This document shows positions 33,465 through 43,617 of a stretch of DNA of 64,000 nucleotides, in pieces; position 1 is the first letter of the stretch; each line of letters starts with the position of its first letter. The notes under the pieces are model-generated. The model ran no database searches and was not told the origin of the DNA. It worked only from the letters and a program-made list of their open reading frames with translations. This stretch comes from Copromyces sp. CBS 386.78. Taxonomy: Eukaryota > Ascomycota > Sordariomycetes > Sordariales > Sordariaceae. Made by a program: the position numbers and the translations under genes. Location of the stretch: positions 46,822-110,821 of the forward strand of contig MU839222.1 of the NCBI GenBank assembly GCA_030685235.1, written 5' to 3'.

Positions 33465-34422
33465 AGTGATGGGTTGGCTGCGTCAAGAAGCGTCAAGATA
33501 TAGAATTGTTTCTGATGATTGAAGATGGTTGTGGTGTTGGGGAGTGTCGTTTAACGCTGGGGTGGGTGACCCAGCGGCATCATTATCTCTAGCAGTGAGT
33601 TTCCGTTCGAGCATTGTACAACTTGATTTTTTCGTTGCATTAGACGGCAGAAAGAGCGTTTACATTTTTATACACGCGTTTCACTGCTTTGTTTCTACTT
33701 GGACGGGTGGGCCATCGCGGAGTGTCACCCGTGAACTTACAGGATCATCTGAAGCGGGACCTAGGACACCCTCTCCATCCGGCCATGCATCCCGGATTCA
33801 CATCATGAGCTGATCACTAGGATTGTTAGCAAGTCGTTTTCCACTCTGTAGGACGTCACTGACGAGGCTGCAATACAAGAACTCGACGTCCTTCACCGTC
33901 AGTACGTGTTGGTCTAGACTTGAACGCGATGGCTTGCCACGCACCCGTCTCCAACCGCCTTGGCCCGTTGTGGTCTCGGGATAACAAAGCAACACCCCTT
34001 CACCCTCGACAGATTGACAATGGAACTTCCCTCCATCCCGCGCCCATTGAGTCTCCATGAAACAAGATTTCGGGTTACCAACCGCACACAATGGGCATCG
34101 AACAATGACTCTTGGCTTTCAGGGATGCTAATAGCGACCATGGGACATGTTAGCGGGAGAGCAGCTGTACTGGTCACCACGGATGGGTAACATGCATCGA
34201 GTGAAATAACCTGCTCGGAACCCTTAACCACAAGTAAGTTCTTGTCTTTACCTTCTACACGTTCATTTTCACTCTTTCTACTTGAACAAAAGTGCAGGCC
34301 ACATCCAAACGCTAGTTCCTTTTCGAGTCTTCCTTTATCAAGAATCCTATATCTCAAGTCTCGACACTCGATAGACAGACAGCTACTCGACAAGTCTAAG
34401 CCTCAAAAAAGACACCGAACTC
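33465..34422. other. intergenic region before the AA11 gene
   Basis: No coding signal that I trust. It should hold the terminator of the beta-lactamase-like gene and the promoter and 5' UTR of the AA11 gene. Confidence 0.5.
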
Positions 34423-36591
34423 ATGATGCCCTCAACAACCGGGGCAGCAAAGCAGGTCTTTGCCCCCATCCTTCTCCCCTTCCTCCTCTTCCTCACCACG
34501 TTCACCCCCTTCGTCGCCTCCCACGCTTTCATGGAAAACCCCGTTCCCTATGCTGCCCCCAAGATCGGAAACGGTCCCATCGACGACACCAACTTCCCCT
34601 GTCAAGGTGGCGCGAGCGCCACCTACCAAATGCCCACCACCGGCTACAACATTTTCCCCCTCGGCTCCAAACAGGCTCTCGTCCTCACGGGCACCGCCGT
34701 CCACGGCGGCGGCTCCTGCCAGATCTCGATCACCTACGACAACCCGCCCACCAAGGACTCCAAATTCAGGGTCATCAAGAGTATCGAAGGCGGCTGCATC
34801 GCCCGCGGCCAAGTCGGCAACCTCCAAGGCACCGGCGACGACACAAAAGACGCGGTGGGAGCCAACCCCGACAGCTACGAGTACACCATCCCCGAGGACA
34901 TCCCCACCGGCAACGGCACCATTGCCTGGACGTGGTTCAACAAGGTCGGCAACAGAGAGATGTACATGGCTTGCGGTCCCGTACAAATCACGGGCACGGA
35001 TAAGCCAAACGCCAAGGAGACCTTTGATAAACTGCCCGAAATCTTCCAGGCGAATATTGGTAACCAGTGTACTACCCCCGATAACACGGATGTGCTGTTT
35101 CCCAATCCGGGCAAATATGTCGAGAAGCTGAATGGTGCCACGACGGCGTTTGCGAGTCCGACGGGGATTGGATGTCAGAAGCCTACTGAGGGTGGTGCTG
35201 GTGCTGCTGCTACTACTACTACTGCTGCTGCTGCGGGAGGTGCCGGTGGTGAGGGAGGTGGTGCTTGTGCGGTGACGACAAGTGAGCCTGCTGCCGGGGC
35301 TGCCTCCGTCACCACCGCGTCTGCGGTAGGCGGGAACACAGTCTCGACTGCCCCTGGTGCCTGGATCACCGTACCATCTACCGGCCCAGGTGCGAGCCTC
35401 AGCGTCTCAATCGCGACGGCGATGCCTTCTGCTTCTGCTCCTGTCTCTGTCTCCTCTGCCCCTCCAGCAAGTTCTTCCGTGTCTGCTTGCTTACCCCCTA
35501 CAGACGCCGCTACCTCCCCCTCCGTCCTCCCTACGTCCGCAGCTGCAACTGAAACTGCAGCTGCTCCCTCAGTCTCCAATACCGCCGTGCCCCCCTCAAC
35601 CCTCGTAACCTCCACCATCCCCACCGCGGCCGGTGCCTCCTCCCCTCTCGCCATTGCTTCCACCTCGGGGCAGAAGCCCGAAAGCATCCCTCCATCCGGC
35701 CGCTGCCCACCTGACCAAGACGGGTGGTACGTCTGCCGCCTTGATTCAAACTCCATGTACGGCAAGGCCTACCACCGCTGCGCATCAGGGCAGTGGACGG
35801 GCATGATGGCCGTTCCCCCTGGCTTGTTTTGCACAATGGCGGACACCGCGGCCGGCAACAGCGGCAACGCGGCGGCTCGGAGTAAGCCCGAGAAGGAGCT
35901 AACACTGGAGGTGGATGAGCCGCTTGTTATTAATCCGATTGATAAGAAGAGAACTGCGATGGCGGGAGCAGGGACGGCGACGGTGACGCCGAACACTGCT
36001 GCAGGGCCTGAGGCTACCTCTACTGTCTCTACGGGAGGAGTTGTGGCACATGCGCATGCGGCTGACGCTGATAAGAGGGCTGCTGCGGATGACCCCCAAG
36101 ACGAAGACCAAGACCAAGACTACTTGCCCGACTATGACGACTACGAGGAAGAGTCGTCTTCGATCACCAAAGAACGTAGCTTGAAGGACGACCTAGAAAA
36201 AATCGGCTCGACAAAGTTGAACATCCCCCGTGGCTCCCGCGTCGTCTCTCCCTCCCCCTCTCGCCTAGAAGCCAGGAGGAGGTCGAAATATCACCACAAT
36301 CACGGCAAGCACAACAAACGTCAGGAAAGGGAGAAGAGGCGGGATGCACATGAGAATACAGCTCAGAATGCGTACTCGATCACCAAAGAACGTAGCTTGA
36401 AGGACGACCTAGAAAAGATCGCCTCGACAAAGTTGAACATTCCTCGCGGCTCCCGCGTCGTCTCTCCCTCTCCCTCTCGCCTAGAAGCCAGGAGGAGGTC
36501 GAAATATCACCACAATCACGGCAAGCACAACAAACGTCAGGAAAGGGAGAGGAGGTGGGATGCACATAGGAATACAGCTCAGAATGCGTAG
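34423..36591 (+). CDS. AA11 family LPMO with a C-terminal module and a long repetitive tail
   Basis: Secreted copper LPMO of family AA11, known to act on chitin. A single exon encodes 722 residues. Residues 1-33 form a signal peptide ending FVAS, so His34 becomes the N-terminal copper ligand (HAFMENPVPY). The second ligand is His94 in the characteristic VHGGGSCQ, and REMYMACGPV near residue 189 carries the likely axial aromatic residue. The catalytic domain runs to about 252. A Ser/Thr/Ala/Pro-rich linker follows to about 425. Next is a Cys-containing module at about 427-470 (CPPDQDGWYVC to GLFCT), like the X278 module attached to other AA11 and GH18 proteins. The last 250 residues are charged and low-complexity and end in two tandem copies of a 72-residue basic segment. 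The fungus could use it on its own or foreign chitin. The catalytic assignment is strong; the tail function is unknown. Confidence 0.88.
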   Translation: MMPSTTGAAKQVFAPILLPFLLFLTTFTPFVASHAFMENPVPYAAPKIGNGPIDDTNFPCQGGASATYQMPTTGYNIFPLGSKQALVLTGTAVHGGGSCQISITYDNPPTKDSKFRVIKSIEGGCIARGQVGNLQGTGDDTKDAVGANPDSYEYTIPEDIPTGNGTIAWTWFNKVGNREMYMACGPVQITGTDKPNAKETFDKLPEIFQANIGNQCTTPDNTDVLFPNPGKYVEKLNGATTAFASPTGIGCQKPTEGGAGAAATTTTAAAAGGAGGEGGGACAVTTSEPAAGAASVTTASAVGGNTVSTAPGAWITVPSTGPGASLSVSIATAMPSASAPVSVSSAPPASSSVSACLPPTDAATSPSVLPTSAAATETAAAPSVSNTAVPPSTLVTSTIPTAAGASSPLAIASTSGQKPESIPPSGRCPPDQDGWYVCRLDSNSMYGKAYHRCASGQWTGMMAVPPGLFCTMADTAAGNSGNAAARSKPEKELTLEVDEPLVINPIDKKRTAMAGAGTATVTPNTAAGPEATSTVSTGGVVAHAHAADADKRAAADDPQDEDQDQDYLPDYDDYEEESSSITKERSLKDDLEKIGSTKLNIPRGSRVVSPSPSRLEARRRSKYHHNHGKHNKRQEREKRRDAHENTAQNAYSITKERSLKDDLEKIASTKLNIPRGSRVVSPSPSRLEARRRSKYHHNHGKHNKRQERERRWDAHRNTAQNA
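36160..36591 (+). repeat. 216-bp in-frame tandem duplication at the end of the AA11 gene
   Basis: Copy 1 is 36160-36375 and copy 2 is 36376-36591, a period of exactly 216 bp (72 codons). They are nearly identical and both start SITKERSLKDDLEKI. Copy 1 ends GCG-TAC and continues; copy 2 ends GCG-TAG, the stop codon. One C/G difference therefore separates read-through from termination. The unit is below the length usually needed for RIP. Confidence 0.95.
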
Positions 36592-37955
36592 CTGCCTTGA
36601 TATGAAGGAGGTTATTGAAGTAAATCGAAAAGCAGCACCAACGCGAAGGAAGAAAAGGAGGGGAAGCAGGGGGGAAAGCGCCAGGAAAAAGCAGGAAAAG
36701 GAGAAGAAGAGAAACGATAAGGACGATGGTGATGACGGGTCAGAGCTTGGGAATGATACCTTACTATCAATGTGGAGTGTAGAGGGGGTTGAGAAGTGGC
36801 TTGGGTGGATTAAATGGGAGTAGTGCGGCAAGAAGAAGAAGAGTGGGAGGTAGGGTAGGAGGGAGGAAGTGTAGGGGAAGGGTGAGCGGTACTGGAAGTA
36901 GAAAGGAAATAATGACCTCACTGAGGATTGTTGGAGACTGAAGATGGGCATAATACAAGGGAGTGCATCTAGAGAATGTAGTTCGTTGGGTGAAGTGGCT
37001 GGTTGGGGCGGTGTGTAAGTAGGACCATAGAGGGATGAAGGAATGGGGGTTGCTCTTATTTCCCTTCTTGTGTTTTTTTTTTTTTTTGTGTGTTTTTTTT
37101 GGCCTGTCTTTGTCAATACTTTCAACTGTTACCTTTTAACAATTGATATTCTCTTGGTCATGGTTTGATGTCACTTTCTTAAGAGCATAGCTCAACAACG
37201 CATGTGTCAAGGTCGCGATGTTCATAATGGTGTTAAACCTTGTGTTCGACTTTCTCATAAAAAAATAAAAATAAAAGACAATGACATAAACCTTGGAAAA
37301 GATGCGAGACAGGAAGGACGTCGTTGTCTCTTTTGGCTACTGGTGACAAGTGAATAGAACCACTGACGACGGGAGATTTGATTTATAGTCACAATTCCGG
37401 GCCGTGTGCGCCCATTCACCGGTACTCCTTCCTTCCTATAATTTGAGGCTGTCCTGTGTTGTGGTATTCCAGATTTCATTTTCCGCCACCACACCAACAC
37501 AGATGCTTCAAGCTCCCTTTCTGTCGCCGCCTTTCCAAATCCAAGTGATCGCCTTCCGCCAAGCGACGAACGGAAAGACACAAAGATAAATCGGGGCGTG
37601 GTTAAATCCCGGTGAAAGCGTTTACAAATACCGGCCCGTGAACCCATTGGTAGTGTATCCCTCGGAGGGAAACAAAGGGGTTGCGATTGCGAAGGTCACA
37701 ACCGACAGAGGAGTTGACAGAGAGCCCCCGGAATGCGACGCGCAATTTTTGGAAATTTCGACATCCAAAAGAAACAGCGGAGGTAAAGAAACAAAAAATG
37801 GCGTCGAAATAATGCAGATTAACATGACAGTGTACCTGTTGTTGGTATTTTCTTTTCAAGGAAGTTGTTCGCGGAGTGGTGTTGATGTGTATTGACGCTG
37901 ATAGGTTCCGGTGTTACATAGTCCCTAAATCGTGACGTTTTTGGTACAATTTACT
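36592..37955. other. intergenic region
   Basis: A purine-rich stretch (about 36640-36900) follows the AA11 stop. It is open on both strands because of its composition and not because of coding content. A T-rich tract lies at 37070-37100. No gene is recognised. Confidence 0.5.
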
Positions 37956-38063
37956 GCCGAAATGGCCGAGTGGTCTAAGGCGCTTGACTTAAGTTTGATT
38001 CCCCCGATCTTAAGGTCTTCAAGTTCTCGCGAGAGAGCGTGGGTTCGAACCCCACTTTCGGCA
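37956..38063 (+). tRNA. tRNA-Leu (UAA) with a 24-nt intron
   Basis: A 108-nt gene. The acceptor stem is GCCGAAA/TTTCGGC with discriminator A, D-loop GGCCGAGTGGTCTAAGGC, a long class II variable arm, and T arm GTGGGTTCGAACCCCAC. The anticodon stem pairs CTTGA with TCAAG, and the loop reads CTTAAG before the break, so the anticodon is TAA. The intron is 37994-38017, leaving 84 nt. The hexamer CTTAAG recurs inside the intron (38009-38014). Confidence 0.92.
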
Positions 38064-38793
38064 TTATTTTTTGTCTTTTTTTGTTGCTGATTTGAGCCTC
38101 CAGGAGTCCCGGGATCTTGGACGAGGACGGTGATGTCGATGAGTTTTTGACTGGTTTCGGCGATTGCAATCTTGTTTGTATCTTCGAGTCATCATTGATG
38201 TTTGCACCCGGTGCTCCGTCGACCCGCGGACCGGAGCTCTTCCGGTGCCTCGGCCACGGCGGTGCGGGGCACTTATCGCGGCACAATGGGCCGACCCTAG
38301 GCAGGTACCCCGCACTCCCGGTGTTTCCTCCCGTCATGTGCAGTCGGTCCTTTGAATTTCAGGCGCAACGTCAACAAGACAACAACATGGAGTTCGGAAC
38401 AGCAAACATCAAAAAAACATCTCTTAATTCGGACTTTCTTCCCATGTCTTGCCATCCTCCCCCGCCTACTTTTACAGCCCATCTTTTCGTTTCCTCTATG
38501 TTTGTGGATCGAACGCTACTCAAAATCCTGGAAGCCGGTCACATCGACCGTTCGACTTCATCATTGTCACCGCTCATGCAGTAGGTAGTAGTCATGTTTG
38601 ATATCACGCTATCACCTGCCTTTCAGCTTCGACCGCTACGCTTTCTTTGATTTCGTGCTACTCTCTAGGCTACCAAGCTACCTTCTCGCCGCTCTCAAGC
38701 TACAACCCTCCATCACTTCCCCTTCAGCCGTCTTCTATCTCCCGCTTCATCGCGCACTCATCTTTCCTTCAGCCCTTACACTCACCTCCTCAC
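38064..38793. other. intergenic region after tRNA-Leu
   Basis: A T-rich terminator follows the tRNA. A GC-rich stretch (38100-38340) has an open frame but no recognisable motif or homology that I know. The rest is the 3' flank of the minus-strand amine oxidase gene. Confidence 0.45.
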
Positions 38794-40563
38794 TCAAAGA
38801 TGCGCCTTACCCCCATCTTTTTGATTCTTTCCCTTCTTTAACGCCTCAATAACCTCCCTAGCCCCCCTCACTCCACTCCTCGCCGCTCCCTCCATGAAAC
38901 CCCTCCACTCCTCTGCGATCTCCGTGCCTGCAAAATGCACATTCCCAAACGGCTCTCTCATCACTGCATCTCCTTTTCCCGGCCCTTCATACCTCCACGT
39001 CCTCAACAGCTCCTCCACCTCTTTTCCTTCCTTCGGCAGTGTGCTTGGGGCGGGAATACCTATCCCATTCCAATTTCTAAATGTGAATGAAACGAGCTCT
39101 TCATCTGCATCTTCATCCTGCTCCTCCTGCTCCTTCTCCTTTTTTCTTTCTTTCTCTCCCCCCTTCCCCTCCTGACGACCTGATGAAGCACGTCTCCTTC
39201 TCGGCAGCGGAATCTTCATGTTCAGAGCATCCATCCTCTCCCCAAACACCCTCTGCAAATGCATCCACACTGGATTGGCGTCCCAGCCCTCTTTCTGGTC
39301 CTCTATCAGGTCATCCGCTGAATAGGTGCTCCTAATCCAATCCCAGACTTCTTTGCCCTTCTCTGCTGCGCACCAGCAGGTCAAAGTCCACACTTTCTTT
39401 TTTACAGCGTCCTCCTCACTCGTGTCCCGCACCCACGAAATCGGCCCGTCTAGCTCCTTCGTAACGCGACAGTCCAGTGATCCCGAAAGACCCGCTTCGC
39501 GCCACCAGGGTTGCGTGAAGTAGAAGGTCACAGTGGCGAACTCAGCGTGGTTGACGCTGTGTCGGTTGACCGAGGCGAGTTTATGGAGAGGAAGAGGGGG
39601 CTGCAAGCGTATGTTTCCGGGGCAGTGAGAAAACAAGGGGGAGTAGAAAGCGGGGAGTGTGGTGAGAAGGACCTTTTTGGCGTGGAAAGCTTTGGTGATG
39701 GTGCTGGGGTAAAGCGTGGCTTCGATTATGCATGGGTAAGAGGGGTGGTGGGCATTTTCCCTGTCGGTGTTGTTATTTTGGCTGATCTTGTTGACGACGG
39801 CCGAGAGATGGATGGTTCCATTGGGAAGAAGGTCAACGAGGTTGTTTGTGAAGGCTTGCGGTCCCTGCGGGGCGCGGAGATGATGGGCGCCGCCGCCAGG
39901 GGATTCGGGATGGAAGTAGAGGTTGGCGAGTCCGCCGCCGGAGGCGATGTGGTCGAGGACGTAAAGAGCCGAGACGCGGGCTGGGTGAACGCCAAGGAGA
40001 AAGCTGGTGAGGAAGTGTGCCTCGTGGGTGACTACCTTGCTGTGGAGGAAATTAGCTTCCACGAGCTGGAGGAAGGAAACTGCGTCCAGAAGCAAGGCGT
40101 CGGGGCCGTGCCAGGTTTTGGAGAGGTCCGAGATGCGACGGTAGAATCTCTGGATGGCGGGGTCTTCGATCAATGACCTGAAGGAAAGTTGGGAGTCTTC
40201 AGGCGGCCACACGACCTTTTCAAGCGCGGGAATATTTTCGGTAACTCGGGGGCCGTCATGGATCCAGTCGTACCGCTGTTGGAGGCTCAGTCCCTTCCTG
40301 TGCTGCTTGACGAGGTCGATCTGGAAGTCCTTGGCTAGCGAGAGCATCTCGGTGTGGGTGTCGCCAATGGACGTGATCCTGGCCGTATCATGAGTGGAAG
40401 CTGAGTGACACAAGCCGCCGACGTGGTTATTCCGTTCGAGGACAGCGATTTTCAAGCCTGCTTTGTGCAGTTCGACAGCCGCTCTTAGACCGCTCAGGCC
40501 AGCGCCGATTATGAGCACATCGACGACGCTCTCGCCACAGCACAGCAATTCCGAACCCATCAT
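38794..40563 (-). CDS. flavin-containing amine oxidase
   Basis: An FAD-dependent oxidoreductase of the amine oxidase (MAO/polyamine oxidase) superfamily, which oxidises amines or related substrates with O2. From the ATG at 40563 it has 589 residues. The Rossmann FAD motif is VLIIGAGLSG (about 16-25) followed by the ADP-ribose-binding acidic end VLERNNHVGG. The C-terminal FAD motif is FAGTEIAEEWRGFMEGA, very typical of this superfamily. A Lys/Glu-rich insert (QEGKGGEKERKKEKEQEEQDED) sits at about 465-490 and may be a surface loop. The open frame continues 61 codons upstream but without an ATG, so I chose the first in-frame ATG; a second ATG follows immediately. An additional 5' exon is possible. 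The substrate is not readable. Confidence 0.8.
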   Translation of the reverse strand: MMGSELLCCGESVVDVLIIGAGLSGLRAAVELHKAGLKIAVLERNNHVGGLCHSASTHDTARITSIGDTHTEMLSLAKDFQIDLVKQHRKGLSLQQRYDWIHDGPRVTENIPALEKVVWPPEDSQLSFRSLIEDPAIQRFYRRISDLSKTWHGPDALLLDAVSFLQLVEANFLHSKVVTHEAHFLTSFLLGVHPARVSALYVLDHIASGGGLANLYFHPESPGGGAHHLRAPQGPQAFTNNLVDLLPNGTIHLSAVVNKISQNNNTDRENAHHPSYPCIIEATLYPSTITKAFHAKKVLLTTLPAFYSPLFSHCPGNIRLQPPLPLHKLASVNRHSVNHAEFATVTFYFTQPWWREAGLSGSLDCRVTKELDGPISWVRDTSEEDAVKKKVWTLTCWCAAEKGKEVWDWIRSTYSADDLIEDQKEGWDANPVWMHLQRVFGERMDALNMKIPLPRRRRASSGRQEGKGGEKERKKEKEQEEQDEDADEELVSFTFRNWNGIGIPAPSTLPKEGKEVEELLRTWRYEGPGKGDAVMREPFGNVHFAGTEIAEEWRGFMEGAARSGVRGAREVIEALKKGKNQKDGGKAHL

Positions 40564-42390
40564 GAGTAGGTTGTTGGTGTTTCGAAAATAGCCGCAAGCT
40601 AAGGATGGATATGTAAACTGGAATGGCGCAGATGGGCCGGGTATTGAAAATGGTGGGAAGGTGTTGTGGTGGTACGGTTCAAGGTCGTCAAACTCACCGA
40701 GGATATCGGTCCGGTTGATGGAGATGAACCTGATGATCCATTGCAAGGACGTTCACCTGCCTAGGCAGGTAAAAGGTTCCAGGTTGTGGAGGCAGTGGCA
40801 CGACAGCGGTTGCCATCTTTGTGTTGTGTCATTGCCCGCCAATCTCGGCTGGTAACAACGACCCAACATGGGCGGGTTGTTGGCTGTTGCCGTGTTGGCC
40901 ACTGAACCTGTTCAGTTCACCAACTTCCAACCTTCGTATCGCGGCTTCCTAATCGCCCTTTTTACTTCTCCGAGGTCCTATTGCCTGGTTTCCGCCTCTT
41001 TCTCCCAAATATCTCAAAGGTAAGGAGCTAGAATTCATGGATGAAATGAAGGCGAGGAGAATGTTTTATCGCCGTCAAGGCAATTATACAATCCGTGAAC
41101 GATCTTCATCGGAGAAATTGTTTGAGAAACAACAAGGGGAAGTCGAAAGCACAAGTGAGTGGAGGAACCGAAGTCGGGATAACACCAACCAATTGCCTCC
41201 ATCCTGGCTGCCTAGGTCAAGGAATATTTAGATAGATGTAATATAGGAAGCGTGGATCTGGAGCATCTGACAATAAGAGATGGGGAACTGTCAAAAGAGA
41301 CAAAGAGAACCATGCTCTCTCCAGACCAACCATGGTTAAGATCTTTCGGCCTGAATTTAATCGGGAGAGCTTCGCCAGGGATTGAAAGCTGAAGGAATCT
41401 AGAAAGTGACAATTGGGAGATGTACCCGATTGCTTGAAGGTAAACTGCACAAGCACTGTGTGTACTAAACGGTTCATCTGTAAAATTACGGAGCCCAAAA
41501 CGAAACGGCAGGGCCGCTTAACAAGACCGCAAACGGTATCGGAATTCACGGTCACAGAGCCAACCACGACTACCCGACATGTAGTTGAAGCTCAATCAGC
41601 GTGTTCCATGTTGGGAGACGCAGCTACCAAGTTTCATCTGCAGACTGCTAAATCGTATTCCAAGGCCTATAAAAATGTTAGCAGGTAGCATACAGTACGT
41701 TTCATACCGCCTGGTCTGTGCGGTCCGTTCCGTTTGATCAGCTGCACGATGCACAGCACCGTGACCGGATTTTGATCCTGCACCAAGGACACCTGGGCCT
41801 GCCATCCCGTCTCTCCGTTCGGACTCCTCCTGGCCGGGTGGATCTGTTGCACTAATTTTGTGCTCCTATGGCCGCTGCACTGTCCCACGATGGGCGGATG
41901 GGGCGCTATCTTTGTAGGGCAGCACAACTGGGGCCTCCCCGTGTGCCCAACGCTAATACGCTAACAGTGACCGCCTAGCCTAACGCCTAACAACAGGCAA
42001 GAACCTGGAACCTGCCCCTGGAAGCGCTCCAGGGGAACGTCACAGTCAGCCTCAACTCACCTGCAACCACTTAACAACCTTGGACGTCGGGTGACCTTTT
42101 CTCTTTCAATTTCAACAACGAACCACCTTCGACAATTCTTTGCATCAAAAAGTTCCATCGGCGTCGCGTTTTCTCGCCCTTCTCCATCCAGGAACATCAT
42201 CAGGATCCCGGCCAGGAGGACAAGGGATAGTTGCTGCCCCTCGCAACAATCCCAGGATTCCACCTTGCCAACCAGTTCAGTCAGTGCGCCTGCCTCATCA
42301 TCGCCAGCGACAAGACAGCGTCATCATCTATTTGACGTCGTTATCGATTCGCACACATCACATCACATCAATCACCCTTGAGCCACCATC
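40564..42390. other. intergenic region between divergent genes
   Basis: Separates the minus-strand amine oxidase from the plus-strand 2EXR-like gene and must contain both promoters. The 5' UTR just before 42391 is CA/CT-rich. Open frames here have no motif and overlap on both strands. No RNA gene or repeat is seen. Confidence 0.5.
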
Positions 42391-43617
42391 ATGCCGTCCA
42401 AATCGTCCAGACCCTCAAAACGGCCCAAAACCAGTCACAACGGCCCTCCTCTCCTTGTCACCCGCGTTCAGCCACACCGACAATGTGCTAATCGGCCCCC
42501 TCGCTTCTGGCGCTTCCTGGAGCTGCCCGCCGAAATCCGCAACCTGATCTACTCCAAAGTCCTCACCATCCCCACCGCCCACGACGTAGCCCACGTCTGG
42601 GACGAAAAGCCCCGGTTTGACCTCAGCCTTTTGCACGTGAACAAGCAAATCTCCCATGAGGCCGCCTTCGTCCTTTATAGTACCAACACCTTTGTCTTCC
42701 TCGAGCCCTGCGACGAGCACCGCGAGGCACACCCGGATGCCCAGGACCATACTCGCCACCGCAGCTGCAACTGGCTCCGGACCATAGGCCCCAAGAACGC
42801 CCGGTCCGTCCGCAACTTGCACATCCGCATCCGCGCCGAGCGCTTTTCTCATCTGGACTCCATGTCTTACAACCCGGACTTGATCCTCGAGGTGGCCGGC
42901 TTGGCACCCAACGTAACCCGGCTGGCCATCATCGCCGAGAAGCACGCGATGCAAACCCGCGCTGTCTCCGTCCCCGTCCCCGCAGGCGCCGCAGGGTATG
43001 GTGCGTCAACAGCTACAGGACAACAGCAGACTGGCGGCCAAGCCATGGAGACGCACTGGCACCGCCACTGGGACCCTAATCACGTCGCGCCCATTAACAC
43101 CTGGACGCTGTATCAGATGCGCATCGGCCTGCGCAAGTTTCCTAACTTGATTTGCTTGGTCCTGGCCGGCTTCCAGCGGTCTGATACGTTTTTCAGGCCC
43201 ATTGCCCGCTTGATCAATAAGGACAGGCACTGCAGGATCCATGTCGTGAGGCGGACGGCCGCTAGGAGGACTGGTAGGAACCAGCTTACCTTTTCGACAC
43301 TGTGGAATGAGGAGGCCGTGTTGGACCAGATGGGCAGGTTTATTGTTAGGCAGGAGCTGAAGAAGGGTGGTGGTGCTGGCTCCTGTGGTAGTGGTGGTAA
43401 CCGGACTGATGCTACTACTGGCGCTCAGAACACTACTACTACTACTACTGGTCAGAATGTTGATCCTGGTGGCCTGAATGCTTCTGCTCAGGACTCTGAG
43501 GATGATGATCATGACGATGCTGCTTCGGATGACGGTTGGCAGGATATCGAGGCTCTCATAAGTGAAAGTGGAGCTGAAGACGACGACGATGGCGAGGAAG
43601 ACGATATGATCGTCTAG
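42391..43617 (+). CDS. 2EXR/F-box-like domain protein of unknown function
   Basis: A single exon encodes 408 residues with the ATG in a favourable context (CACCATCATGCC). Residues about 33-110 begin with WRFLELPAEIRNLIYSKVL, followed by LSLLHVNKQISHEA and VLYSTNTFVFLEP, the pattern of the fungal 2EXR/F-box-like family, expanded in filamentous ascomycetes and possibly involved in protein-protein contacts. The middle (about 200-330) has no motif I know. The C-terminus is low-complexity: Gly/Thr-rich at about 330-360 and then strongly acidic (DSEDDDHDD...AEDDDDGEEDD). No signal peptide or membrane segment is present. Family recognition is good; the molecular role is unknown. Confidence 0.7.
   Translation: MPSKSSRPSKRPKTSHNGPPLLVTRVQPHRQCANRPPRFWRFLELPAEIRNLIYSKVLTIPTAHDVAHVWDEKPRFDLSLLHVNKQISHEAAFVLYSTNTFVFLEPCDEHREAHPDAQDHTRHRSCNWLRTIGPKNARSVRNLHIRIRAERFSHLDSMSYNPDLILEVAGLAPNVTRLAIIAEKHAMQTRAVSVPVPAGAAGYGASTATGQQQTGGQAMETHWHRHWDPNHVAPINTWTLYQMRIGLRKFPNLICLVLAGFQRSDTFFRPIARLINKDRHCRIHVVRRTAARRTGRNQLTFSTLWNEEAVLDQMGRFIVRQELKKGGGAGSCGSGGNRTDATTGAQNTTTTTTGQNVDPGGLNASAQDSEDDDHDDAASDDGWQDIEALISESGAEDDDDGEEDDMIV

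Noticed and set aside
36560..36823. Basic open frame directly after the AA11 stop
   Set aside because: It overlaps the end of the AA11 gene in another frame and lies in purine-rich low-complexity DNA that is open in several frames.
38117..38584. 155-codon open frame on + after tRNA-Leu
   Set aside because: It has no recognisable motif, its frame overlaps open frames on the other strand, and its start lies right after the tRNA terminator region.
40564..40746. Extension of the amine oxidase frame by 61 codons
   Set aside because: The upstream frame begins with TTG and contains no ATG until 40563; nuclear fungal genes need an ATG, so the downstream start was chosen.
42415..42954. 179-codon minus-strand frame over the 2EXR-like gene
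   Set aside because: It is antisense to a clearly recognisable protein and is a shadow of its C-rich third positions.
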